51,821 nucleotides of DNA, from assembly GCA_018676675.1 (NCBI GenBank), contig JABHEG010000193.1:1-51821 (forward strand), in the 5' to 3' direction. Positions 36,220-44,171 of the stretch are shown piece by piece. Position 1 is the stretch's first letter. Every line of letters starts with the position of its first letter. A program made the position numbers and the translations under genes. The DNA is from Lentisphaerota bacterium. Its GTDB lineage: Bacteria > Verrucomicrobiota > Lentisphaeria > Oligosphaerales > JABHEG01. The notes beneath the pieces are model-generated. The model saw nothing but the letters and a program-made list of their open reading frames with translations. It was not told where the DNA came from and made no database searches.

Positions 36220-37530
36220 ATGAAGAAAGAGTCGGCTGATTTCCTTTGGGGAATAAGCTTCTCAAGCCTGTCTCAACGACGGCGGAAGCTACTCACCAGC
36301 ATGATTGTGGTCAGCCTGCTCGTACATGTGGTCGCGCTTGGCATTTTCGGTTCGTGGGTGGTCATGCGCTCAAAGCGTGAAGAAAAGACCGTCTTCGTCA
36401 CCCCCCCCCCAATCAAGACCTATGAACCTCGGAAGCTTGAGCATCGGGTGAAGGTGCAGAAGCGCCAGCGAAGTTCGAGCCGCCCATCCATGGTTCCCCG
36501 TATGGTCTCGATGAAAATGACCAACCTTGCTCTCCCTCAGATCAAGACCGACCCGAAGATCATAACCACCAGCTTCCAGCCCAAGTTCAAACCGGTGTCC
36601 GGCAAAGGCCTCGGAGTCGGCCTCGGAACCGGCTACGGCCTCGGCGGATTCGGCCAGGGTGTGTCAAAGTTCGACTTTTTCGGAATCCGTGGGAGAGGCG
36701 ATCGGATCGCCATCCTGGTCGATGTGTCGGTCAGCATGGTGGAAGAGGAACGGGGCGGGCCATCCGGTTTCAACAGAGTCAAAGCACGCATCAACGACGT
36801 GGTCACCGCGCTGAACGAAGCGGCGTTTTTCAACCTCGTGGTGTTCGCAGATGCGGCCAGCACCTGGCAGGGCAAGATGGTGATCGCCAACGATGAGAAC
36901 AAGGACGGAGCAAAACGTTTCCTGCGCCCGTTCAACGTCGATGGCAACTGGGGCTTGACCGATGGCAACCTATACGCCAAGAATCTGGGCCTCGAAGCCA
37001 TTGGCGGAACAACAAGACTCGACTTGGCGATCACGGCCGCGTTCGAACAGGGAGCAGACACGATCCTCATTATCAGTGACGGTCTGCCCAAGGTGGAGAA
37101 GCCCATCCCTGAAGGCAAGCTGAAGTCCTATAACAGGAAGCTGGAAGAATGGCGCAAGAAGAACTCAAACAAGCTCAAAGACTACGAGGACAGCGCCACG
37201 GTTGAGAAAAAGGTCTGGGTTGCCGGCGACGACGGCAAACTGCGGGAGGGGAAGCGCAATACCGGCAAAAAGGGACGCTGGGAAGTGCGCAGAGTTCGCA
37301 CCGGACACCGGCCAAAGCCGCCGGACGAGCCCGATCGCCAATACTGGACGCTCAATGAGTTCATCAACCACATGGCCAAGCTGAATGAGTCGCTGTACGC
37401 AAAGAAGGGCAAGAAACTCCCGATCATCCACTCGATCGGCTACCAGATCGACCGCGAAGGCGGGAATTTTCTCAAGAAACTTGCCCACAAGTACAAAGGG
37501 AACTACCGACGCGTTGCCAGCATCCGCTGA
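36220..37530 (+). CDS. VWA-domain protein with TonB-like N-terminus
   Basis: 436 residues, ATG at 36220 after AGAGG. Cytoplasmic N-terminus, one membrane helix (about 26-48, SMIVVSLLVHVVALGIFGSW), then a periplasmic Pro/Lys/Arg-rich stretch (60-125, with TPPPIKTYEPRKL) as in TonB, and a glycine-rich hinge (129-147). A von Willebrand A domain follows, with the MIDAS motif DVSVS (Asp168, Ser170, Ser172), GGTTRLDLAI and ILIISDGLPK. The domain carries a charged insert (about 290-370) rich in Lys and Glu. TonB's own C-terminal domain is absent. Gene order after exbB-exbD-exbD suggests that it is the moving partner of that motor; this is inference. Confidence 0.88.
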   Translation: MKKESADFLWGISFSSLSQRRRKLLTSMIVVSLLVHVVALGIFGSWVVMRSKREEKTVFVTPPPIKTYEPRKLEHRVKVQKRQRSSSRPSMVPRMVSMKMTNLALPQIKTDPKIITTSFQPKFKPVSGKGLGVGLGTGYGLGGFGQGVSKFDFFGIRGRGDRIAILVDVSVSMVEEERGGPSGFNRVKARINDVVTALNEAAFFNLVVFADAASTWQGKMVIANDENKDGAKRFLRPFNVDGNWGLTDGNLYAKNLGLEAIGGTTRLDLAITAAFEQGADTILIISDGLPKVEKPIPEGKLKSYNRKLEEWRKKNSNKLKDYEDSATVEKKVWVAGDDGKLREGKRNTGKKGRWEVRRVRTGHRPKPPDEPDRQYWTLNEFINHMAKLNESLYAKKGKKLPIIHSIGYQIDREGGNFLKKLAHKYKGNYRRVASIR

Positions 37531-37640
37531 CCGTCGCGCCCGGCCGGGAATCCCCCCCAACACTCTCTCCGGAGACAACATTCTCTTAACGTGGACGTTA
37601 TCGGTGAAATGGCCCGACAGGCCCCAACGGAGCCAACCCC

Positions 37641-38312
37641 ATGAAGAGAATTTCAGTCTTCCTGACCTTATCCATCGCCTTCTTGGCGTTGGCGTCCCCC
37701 GCTCAGGCCCAACGCGCTCGCAGGCCACAACAGGTAGACCTCGTGGGCAAACCGGCTCCCTCGTTCACCCTTCATCGCCTCTCCTTTGTTAACGATAAAA
37801 CCACTGGCGAACTCAAAGGAAAGGTCGCGGACGAGACGGTCAGCCTGGCCGGCTTCAAGGACAAGCAACCCGTCTGTCTCATCTTCTCCAGCTACACGTG
37901 ACCCCCCTTCCGGCGTCAGGCCGGGAACATCGAGGCGATGTTCCAACAGTACAAAGACCGCGCTGCGTTCCTCCTGATATACATCCGTGAAGCACATCCG
38001 ACCGATGGCTGGCAGGTGAAGGCTAACGTTCGAGACAAAGTCGTGTATGCAGCTCCAAAGGCCATGGATGACCGTGCCCTTATCGCCAGTGACTGCCTCA
38101 AGGGACTCAAGCTTACCCTCCCCTGTCTGCTTGACGATATGCAGGGGTCAGCTAACCGCGACTATGCCGCCTGGCCTGCCAGGTTCTGTATCGTCCGGAC
38201 AGACGGGACCGTCCACTACTACAGCGGACGGGGGCCCCGTGGTTTCAAGCCGAAGGAAGCTGAGAACGCACTCATCAAGCTTCTCGAGGAAGGCGCCCCG
38301 ACTGCCCCTTGA
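37641..38312 (+). CDS. iodothyronine deiodinase-like selenoprotein (in-frame TGA = Sec87)
   Basis: Standard reading would stop at the TGA at 37899-37901, but the same frame continues open to 38312 and the joined product is a clear deiodinase-family protein of 223 residues. Signal peptide 1-23 (MKRISVFLTLSIAFLALASP), then a thioredoxin-fold domain. The active-site stretch is IFSSYT-U-PPFRR, with Sec where vertebrate deiodinases have SCT-U-PPF, followed by FLLIYIREAHPTDGW and later YAAWPARFCIVRTDGTVHYY and GRGP. ATG at 37641 with GGAG nine bases upstream. A hairpin starts seven bases after the TGA. No selA, selB, selC or selD in the window; they must be elsewhere. Exported; substrate unknown and probably not iodothyronines (redox or peroxide chemistry is possible). 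Lies 110 bp after the VWA gene. Confidence 0.92.
37908..37926 (+). promoter_or_regulatory. candidate bacterial SECIS hairpin
   Basis: Immediately after the in-frame TGA and a six-C spacer, TTCCGGC (37908-37914) can pair with GCCGGGA (37920-37926; one G-U pair), leaving a five-base loop GTCAG. Bacterial SECIS elements are stem-loops just downstream of the UGA with a G early in the loop. The UGA-to-loop distance is 13 bases, slightly shorter than the usual spacing, so the exact fold is uncertain. Confidence 0.55.
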
Positions 38313-38363
38313 GCATCCCTCAAGACATGTCCTTCGTGGCTATCCAAAGGCTGCTGATCTGCT

Positions 38364-39140
38364 TCAGCGGCCGCCCGATGTCCCTTGATCCAGCATCTCT
38401 GTAATCACCGGTTCAACGGCATCTGCGAAGATCGCATATCCCTTCGGGCTGAGGTGCAGCAAATCCGGCATGATGTCCTTGCTCAGGCTACGATCAGGTT
38501 CAAGGAAACGCTTCCCGAAATCGAGGAAACGCACCATTTTCCCATCGGCCAATTGCGAGATCAGGACATTGACCAGCTTCAGGCGGTCCCGGTAGACGTT
38601 GGGGCCGGCTCCCACGGGAAATACCCCCAACAGCAAGACTCTGGACATCGGCAGGCGCTGCCTCAGTTCGGCCACAATTGCGGTGATCCCCGCCACAATG
38701 TCCTCCGCCGGATCATAGGACACGTTGTTGACCCCGATCAGCAACACAATCAGGCGCGGACGAACGCCTTCGAGTTCTCCCCCTTCGGTGATCCGCCAGA
38801 GGACATGCTGTGTCCGATCTCCATCCACACCGAAATTGGCCGGGTGCCACTTCCCAAACCGGGCGTGCCACAGATCCCTGTCCCAGCGCTTGGTTATGGA
38901 GTCTCCCAGGAAGAGAACGTCGATCGGCCCTGCGCTCTTGCGTAGGAGCATCTGCTTATGTCGTTGCAGGAAGTGCGGGTCCGTGCGCCGGCTTGGGACG
39001 ACCGTCCCAGGCCTCCGAGTCAACGCGTCCGCCCCCGGCCTTTCGGCAGCCGCTGGGCGGCTGTCAAGGGTGCCGACCAGGAACACAGCCACGAAAGACT
39101 GTCCGAGACGAATGGCAACCGGACGCACTGCTTTCAACAC
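38364..39140 (-). CDS. exported SGNH/GDSL hydrolase (PAF-acetylhydrolase-like)
   Basis: 258 residues from the GTG at 39140, chosen because AGGAG lies five bases upstream and it begins a signal peptide (IRLGQSFVAVFLVGTLDS). Longer frames to 39284 are not supported. SGNH blocks are visible: DVLFLGDSITKRWD with the nucleophile Ser; NFGVDGDRTQHVLWR with Gly; LIVLLIGVNNVSYD with Asn; and DLLHLSPKGYAIFA with Asp and His. Members cleave acetyl or other ester groups from lipids or glycans. Converges with the selenoprotein gene 51 bp away and is divergent from the next gene. Substrate unknown. Confidence 0.9.
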   Translation of the reverse strand: MLKAVRPVAIRLGQSFVAVFLVGTLDSRPAAAERPGADALTRRPGTVVPSRRTDPHFLQRHKQMLLRKSAGPIDVLFLGDSITKRWDRDLWHARFGKWHPANFGVDGDRTQHVLWRITEGGELEGVRPRLIVLLIGVNNVSYDPAEDIVAGITAIVAELRQRLPMSRVLLLGVFPVGAGPNVYRDRLKLVNVLISQLADGKMVRFLDFGKRFLEPDRSLSKDIMPDLLHLSPKGYAIFADAVEPVITEMLDQGTSGGR

Positions 39141-39405
39141 CCGAACTCCTTTGCGAAGGGCTTCCTGAGGAACGAAAGGGGGCCTACCATAGCCGAGGAA
39201 GAGCCTGCAGCCAGCCGCAACCACACACCCAGTTCCCCCGCGCGAACACCGGCACGCTCCCGGGCGATTCTTGGGGTACCTCAAGCCTGTAGCACCCTAG
39301 CCTCAGCGCCGCTATACTATGATGGTGTTGCCTCCCGAACGGGGCAAATTCCATCCCGGCAAACAAGAGTCGCCCACCAGGGGCAAAGCCCACTCACGAA
39401 GGTCC
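39141..39405. promoter_or_regulatory. divergent intergenic region with possible -10 box
   Basis: 265 bp between the SGNH hydrolase (-) and the STI1-like gene (+). A TATACT at 39313-39318 could be a -10 element for the plus-strand gene, 88 bp before its ATG, but no good -35 is seen. No gene supported. Confidence 0.25.
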
Positions 39406-39930
39406 ATGATGACACCACACGCACTCGTCCGCACAGGCTTCCTCGCCGTTGCGCTCGCTCTTGCCCCCGTCGTCCACGGTGCCCCGCCAAAGCAGGCAAC
39501 CATCGTCCTGCAAGACAATACGCAGATCGTCGGCACAGTGGTGGAACTCAAGAACGGGATCTACCGAGTCAAGTCCAAGACACTGGGTGATCTGCGAATC
39601 CCGGCCGAACGCGTGGCCCGCATTACGTTCGGGAGCGAGAGCAAGCCTGCCGATCCACTGGCCGGCCTTCATAGAGCCCCCACTGGTGAACAGGACCTGC
39701 TCGACGGTATGCTCAGATCCCTGATGTCCAACAAGGCCGTCATGGGTAAAGTTGAGAAGCTGCAGCAGGACAAGGACATGCAGGCGATCCTGGATGATCC
39801 GGAAATCATGAAAGCAATCGAGAACCGTGATTTCATGAAGCTGCTCAACAACCCGAAACTCCGTGCTCTGATGGAGAAACCCGAAGTCCAGGACATCACC
39901 AAGGACGTCGGGAAGAAACAGAGCAAATAG
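39406..39930 (+). CDS. exported protein with STI1-like helical segment
   Basis: 174 residues, ATG at 39406 (a second ATG follows at once). Signal peptide ALVRTGFLAVALALAPVVHG. An N-terminal beta-rich module (about residues 27-70: TIVLQDNTQIVGTVVELKNG, then LRIPAERVARITFG) looks like a small SH3- or Sm-like barrel often found in PVC-type exported proteins. The C-terminal half is helical with DPEIMKAIENRDFMKLLNNP and LRALMEKPEVQDI, resembling the DP/STI1 repeats of Hsp70-cochaperones. Function unknown. 32 bp before the peptidase gene, so probably co-transcribed. Confidence 0.75.
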   Translation: MMTPHALVRTGFLAVALALAPVVHGAPPKQATIVLQDNTQIVGTVVELKNGIYRVKSKTLGDLRIPAERVARITFGSESKPADPLAGLHRAPTGEQDLLDGMLRSLMSNKAVMGKVEKLQQDKDMQAILDDPEIMKAIENRDFMKLLNNPKLRALMEKPEVQDITKDVGKKQSK

Positions 39931-39962
39931 ACGACTTCACAACCGCGACATTGGCAAATTCC

Positions 39963-40970
39963 ATGGATGTCCCTATCCCTCAGATCGCAGCACCTAACTA
40001 CTGGTTGGCCGACGCTCAATCAGTTTGGCGTTACCTCTCCACGCAACTCGTCCGTGGCCGGCTGAAGCAGATCGGGACCTCGTCGCTTGGGCACCCGCTG
40101 CACGTGGTGGAATACGGCCCGGAGAGCGGGCGACCGCTCATGGTGATCGGCGGGACGCACGGCCACGAGCCGGGCACGGTCGCGGCAGCGATGAACCTGA
40201 TCCACTGCCTCGAACAGGGGCGCGATCTAGCCGGCCACCCGCAGCGCCGTCTCCTCGGTGCTCTTGAGGACATCCGGCTCTGCGTGTTGCCGATGCTGAA
40301 CCCGGATGGCCGACTCGTTTGCCCCCTGTCGTTCCATGCACAGGGAATCGACACGTGCACGATCTACGCTTGCGGCCTGCAGAACAACGGGGACCTGGTC
40401 CCGTACGACGCGGACAGCCAGGAGCCATGCTATCACTTCCCACCCAAAAAGTGCCTGTTCATGGGAGGCCAGTTCAACGGGGCAGGATACGCCATCAACC
40501 GACGGCGCTCGACTGAGGCCTCCTCTGCGGTCGAGGTCGCGGCTGCCCTCGACTTCACGCTCGATCGCCGTCCCGAAGCTATCCTTGACCTGCACGCCTG
40601 TGGCTACAACTTCGCCTTCCAGGCTCGTTCCCACGAAGCCCCCTACTGGCCGGTAATGCGGGAATGGCAGCAACGAGCCGAGGGCCTGTTCCGAGTCAAG
40701 GGGCGTGTCCTCAAACCACTGCACGGGGATGGCGATCCCCCAACTCCGCCACTGTTCCACTTCAACTCCAGCTTGTTTCACCGGCACGGCCACCTAATGT
40801 GGATCGCGTTCGAAGGCCGACAGGGATACCTTGGGCGGTCATCGTTCATGCCCCTTCCCACACATTGGGAGATCGTGGATGATTACCTGTCTGCGGTGAC
40901 GGTATTCAGCGAACTGGGGCACGAAGGCCATTATGAAGAGGCCAATCGGGCCGTATTCGGTCCTACCTGA
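39963..40970 (+). CDS. M14-like zinc carboxypeptidase/deacylase family protein
   Basis: 335 residues from the ATG at 39963; a TTG at 39951 is an alternative and neither has a clear ribosome site. Zinc-peptidase features: the HxxE ligand pair in GGTHGHEPGT, MLNPDGR, an Arg-rich substrate segment (GYAINRRRSTE), the third ligand in LDLHACGYNFAF and a candidate catalytic Glu in MWIAFEGRQGYL. This is the arrangement of M14 carboxypeptidases and of succinylglutamate desuccinylase/aspartoacylase relatives. No signal peptide, so cytoplasmic unless the start is misjudged. Substrate unknown. Confidence 0.75.
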   Translation: MDVPIPQIAAPNYWLADAQSVWRYLSTQLVRGRLKQIGTSSLGHPLHVVEYGPESGRPLMVIGGTHGHEPGTVAAAMNLIHCLEQGRDLAGHPQRRLLGALEDIRLCVLPMLNPDGRLVCPLSFHAQGIDTCTIYACGLQNNGDLVPYDADSQEPCYHFPPKKCLFMGGQFNGAGYAINRRRSTEASSAVEVAAALDFTLDRRPEAILDLHACGYNFAFQARSHEAPYWPVMREWQQRAEGLFRVKGRVLKPLHGDGDPPTPPLFHFNSSLFHRHGHLMWIAFEGRQGYLGRSSFMPLPTHWEIVDDYLSAVTVFSELGHEGHYEEANRAVFGPT

Positions 40971-40999
40971 GCAGAGCTGCCGATCAAGGAGACACTCCA

Positions 41000-41710
41000 G
41001 TGCGCTTCCCATTTCTCATCGCCCCAGCCCTGCTGGCCGCAGGGTGCCTCTCAGCCCACCGGCGGGGGGGGCTTCTCTTCGAAGAGACGTTTTCTCAAGG
41101 GATGGACCGATGGTGGGTCGAGGGTGGAGAAAAGGTGTGGGTCGAGGATGGCCACCTTCACATGAAGGCTGACCCACCGCAGGTTGGCCCGGGGTTTGTC
41201 TGTACCGCGTGGTGCAAAGAGACCTTCCCCGCAGATGTCCGAATCGAGTTCGATGCCCACGTCGTTGACTCTGAAATCGATGCGAACAACATCAACTTCT
41301 TTTTCTGCTACAGTGACCCGACAGGTACGCCTCTCTTCGAGACACGCCAGACGCGAGACGATGCAGGCTACAAGAAATACCATGGTCTCAATGGACATAT
41401 CATCACGTTTCTCAACGACTTCAAGGGCACGGGTGGCCCGAACGCCGACGGGTCGGCCAAGGCGCGTGTCCGCATGCGACGCTGTCCAGGCTTTGACCTC
41501 ATGATCGAGACCTACGCCGGGCACTGCCGGAAAGGCGTGACCTATCGGTGCACAATCACCAAGACAGGCGGGAAGATAGCGTTCGCCGTGGACGGCAACA
41601 CCGTCTTGGAGGCAGTCGATCCCGCTCCGCTGGAAGGGGGATTGCTTGGCCTGAGGACCTTCCGTACACATCTGTGGTGGGATAATATCCGGGTGTTCAG
41701 CAACGAATGA
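41000..41710 (+). CDS. lipoprotein with concanavalin-like (DUF1961-type) domain
   Basis: 236 residues, GTG start at 41000 with AAGGAG ten bases upstream. Lipoprotein signal ending in the lipobox LLAAGC (Cys16). The mature part reads like a single jelly-roll domain: LLFEETFSQGMDRWWVEGG, then INFFFCYSDPTG, KYHGLNGHIITFLND, a long beta-rich stretch, and GLRTFRTHLWWDNIRVF at the end. This pattern resembles DUF1961/YesU and related sugar-associated domains. Membrane-anchored, probably facing the periplasm. Overlaps aroE by four bases (ATGA), an unexpected coupling. No catalytic residues identified. Confidence 0.78.
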   Translation: MRFPFLIAPALLAAGCLSAHRRGGLLFEETFSQGMDRWWVEGGEKVWVEDGHLHMKADPPQVGPGFVCTAWCKETFPADVRIEFDAHVVDSEIDANNINFFFCYSDPTGTPLFETRQTRDDAGYKKYHGLNGHIITFLNDFKGTGGPNADGSAKARVRMRRCPGFDLMIETYAGHCRKGVTYRCTITKTGGKIAFAVDGNTVLEAVDPAPLEGGLLGLRTFRTHLWWDNIRVFSNE

Positions 41711-42579
41711 GTACAAAGACGATAAACGATCCCCCTACTGCCCAGCGGTACGCCCTCTTGGGATGGCCGGTGAAACACTCCGTCTCCCCACAGATGCAAG
41801 GCGCCGGCTTCCAGGCCCTCGGCATCGATGCCACCTACGAACTCATTGAGGTCCATCCCAAAGACTTGGGCGTCTGCGTCGAGCGCTTGAGGGACACGGG
41901 TTTTGCCGGCTGGAACGTCACCGTGCCGCACAAAGAACAGGTGATCGACATGGTCAACCATGTTGATCCGGGGGCACGGGCGGCAGGGAGCGTCAACACA
42001 GTCATCAATCGCGGGGGAGTGCTCCATGGCTTCTCTACCGACGGCTACGGCCTCGAAGCCGCCCTCAGGGAGAGCTTCGGAGTGGCCTTGCGAAACAAGG
42101 TGTTCACCTTCATCGGCACCGGCGGAGCCGCCCGGGCCACAAGTGTCTACTTCGCCTGCCAGGGAGCCGCCCATATCGTGCTGGTGAATCGCACGGTCGC
42201 CAAAGCAGAACGTCTGGCCGAGACGATCGCGAAAGCTGCCCCCGAATGTCGTCTGACCGTGATCGGGCTCGGCGGTACCGAGAGCATTCGCAAGGCCCTT
42301 CCTGAAAGCGCTGCGATCATTCAGGGAACAAGCCTCGGACTGCACGAAGGCGACCCACTCCCCTTCCCCCCGGAACAGCTTCCGCCCGACATACCGGTCA
42401 TGGACATGATTTACCGAACAACGCCCTTCCTGGCCGGCGCAGCCCAACAGGGGTGCCCAACCGCCGACGGACGCGGGATGCTGCTCCATCAGGGCGTCCG
42501 CAGCTTTGAGCTCTGGACTGATCGGACAGCTCCCGTCGATGCAATGCGTGCAGGTCTCGAAACAGCCCTCACCCGGTAG
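41707..42579 (+). CDS. aroE: shikimate dehydrogenase
   Basis: NADP-dependent reduction of 3-dehydroshikimate to shikimate in aromatic amino acid synthesis. 290 residues. Substrate-binding N-terminal domain with GWPVKHSVSPQMQGAGF and the catalytic Lys in NVTVPHKEQVIDM; AAGSVNTVI; then the Rossmann half with FIGTGGAARATSVYF and VNRTVAKAERLA; the C-terminus has MDMIYRTTPFLAGA and GRGMLLHQGVRSFELW. The start overlaps the lipoprotein stop. pheA and tyrS lie a few kilobases away but are not in the same operon. Confidence 0.95.
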   Translation: MSTKTINDPPTAQRYALLGWPVKHSVSPQMQGAGFQALGIDATYELIEVHPKDLGVCVERLRDTGFAGWNVTVPHKEQVIDMVNHVDPGARAAGSVNTVINRGGVLHGFSTDGYGLEAALRESFGVALRNKVFTFIGTGGAARATSVYFACQGAAHIVLVNRTVAKAERLAETIAKAAPECRLTVIGLGGTESIRKALPESAAIIQGTSLGLHEGDPLPFPPEQLPPDIPVMDMIYRTTPFLAGAAQQGCPTADGRGMLLHQGVRSFELWTDRTAPVDAMRAGLETALTR

Positions 42580-42626
42580 CCGTCAACTGCGTTCCCCGGC
42601 CATAGAACATCAGGACAACAGCCACG

Positions 42627-43886
42627 TTGGAGCCCGCAATAACACCCACTGTCCGAGAGGTCATCCAGTACGGCTGGTGGACGATGACACTGTTCGTTTG
42701 GATCACCGGGCTGTGTGTGGGCAGCTTCCTCAACGTGGTCGCCTGGCGTCTGCCACAGGGCGCCTCCATCGTGCACCCCGGAAGCCATTGCCCGAAATGT
42801 GACCACGTCCTGCACTGGTGGGAGAACATCCCCATCCTCAGCTGGCTTTTCCTGCGCGGCAGCTGCAGCAATTGCGGGTTGCCAATCTCACTGCGCTATC
42901 CCATCGTGGAACTCATAACCGGAGTGATTTTCTTCCTGGTGTGGTTGCGCATCTGGTTCGCCGTCCTCCCCCTTAGCCTTCTGATCGGCTACGGATATCT
43001 CGCTGCTGCCATCGTCGCCATCGCGATCATCGACTACGAGAATCTAATCATTCCCAACGAGATCACCTTCACGGGAGTCGCAACCGCCCTGATCCTCGCC
43101 GTTGTGTATCCGTCAAGTCAGTTCGTGGGTGTGACGGCCGTCGGCGGGGTCGCCAGCCACCGTATGCTGAGCAATGCCCTTGAAGTCATCGCACTCCGAG
43201 CTTTCCCGGCAGCGTTCGCTTCTCCTCGCGCTCTTGCCCTCCTCAATGCCTTTGCGGGGGCCCTCTTCGGCCTGGCGATATTGTGGATGGTCCTCGAAGC
43301 AGGCCGCCTCGTATGGGGGCGGCAGACCGTCATTCCTGAGGAACCGGAGGACCTCGAGATTACGCCTGAAGAAATTCGCATTGGCGAGGACCTCGTAGAC
43401 ACGTGGGAGTACCTGCTCTTCCGGGCGAATGACACCGTCCGGATTGATGTGGACAGCGCCTCTCTCAGCTGCACGCCCTCTTGCTCGTCGACCTCCCCAA
43501 AGCCCCCAGCCCCAGTCACCCAGATCGTCGTCACTCAGGAAGGCCTGAAGGTGGGCACGGACGTCGTCGCCTGGGATGACCTAGAGAGGATCGAAGGCAA
43601 GGTGAGCAAGTGGACGATCCCTCGCGAAGTGATGGGTTTTGGAGACGTCAAAATGCTCGCCATGGTCGGGGCTTTCCTCGGGCCTGACGCATGCATTTTC
43701 GTCCTCATGCTGTCTGCCGTTGCCGGTACAGCAGTAGGCGTCGCCCTGGTTGCCCTGCGCGGCCGAAGTCGCCATGCCCCAATCCCGTTCGGCCCCTTCC
43801 TCTCCCTTGGAACCCTGGCCTGGATGCTCAGTGGAACAGCGTTTGTTGATTGGTATACCCGGCTTGTCTCGGCCCTTATACAGTGA
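42627..43886 (+). CDS. prepilin peptidase with a large cytoplasmic-type insert
   Basis: A24-family aspartic protease that cleaves and methylates type IV pilins or type II secretion pseudopilins. 419 residues, TTG start at 42627 with a weak AGGA upstream. Features: GSFLNVVAWRLPQG; two zinc-type Cys pairs (CPKC at 55-58, CSNC at 80-83); SWLFLRGSCSNCG; the first catalytic Asp136 in IIDYENLIIPNEIT; and the second, Asp340, in GFGDVKML. Usual enzymes are 250-290 residues; the excess is mainly an insert of about 100 residues (231-333) between the two catalytic parts, which is hydrophilic and Glu/Asp-rich (VIPEEPEDLEITPEEIRIG). 47 bp after aroE. No pilin or secretion genes are in this window. Confidence 0.92.
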   Translation: MEPAITPTVREVIQYGWWTMTLFVWITGLCVGSFLNVVAWRLPQGASIVHPGSHCPKCDHVLHWWENIPILSWLFLRGSCSNCGLPISLRYPIVELITGVIFFLVWLRIWFAVLPLSLLIGYGYLAAAIVAIAIIDYENLIIPNEITFTGVATALILAVVYPSSQFVGVTAVGGVASHRMLSNALEVIALRAFPAAFASPRALALLNAFAGALFGLAILWMVLEAGRLVWGRQTVIPEEPEDLEITPEEIRIGEDLVDTWEYLLFRANDTVRIDVDSASLSCTPSCSSTSPKPPAPVTQIVVTQEGLKVGTDVVAWDDLERIEGKVSKWTIPREVMGFGDVKMLAMVGAFLGPDACIFVLMLSAVAGTAVGVALVALRGRSRHAPIPFGPFLSLGTLAWMLSGTAFVDWYTRLVSALIQ

Positions 43887-44171
43887 CAAAGCTACGTCAA
43901 CGCTCCATCACCTGCCCTCCCTTTTGCCTCCAGCTGAACTTGCATTCGTGCGCGCGTGCAGGTAACTTTCACGACAAGTACAGGGGTCGTCCCGGTGGTC
44001 ATGACGAATGGCACGGGATTGTGACGACCTCAAGTGACTGACTGGAGCCGACAACGAGTCGGCGCGGTTGACGGGTCAGGCCTCAACGGGGGCCGTGGAC
44101 TGGAGCACGTGTCCCTCCTCCAGAGACCTTGACGCCGGGCCTGATGTAAAGCTTACCTTTGGGAGCGCTTC
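43887..44171. other. intergenic spacer before the coiled-coil gene
   Basis: 285 bp without a gene I can support. A TTGACG at 44129 could be a -35 for the following gene but the expected -10 position is poor. No strong hairpin with T-run found. Confidence 0.3.

Noticed and set aside
37899..37901. TGA in the deiodinase-like gene as a plain stop or frameshift.
   Set aside because: The frame stays the same on both sides, and the residue position is exactly the Sec/Cys position of the family, with PPF following.
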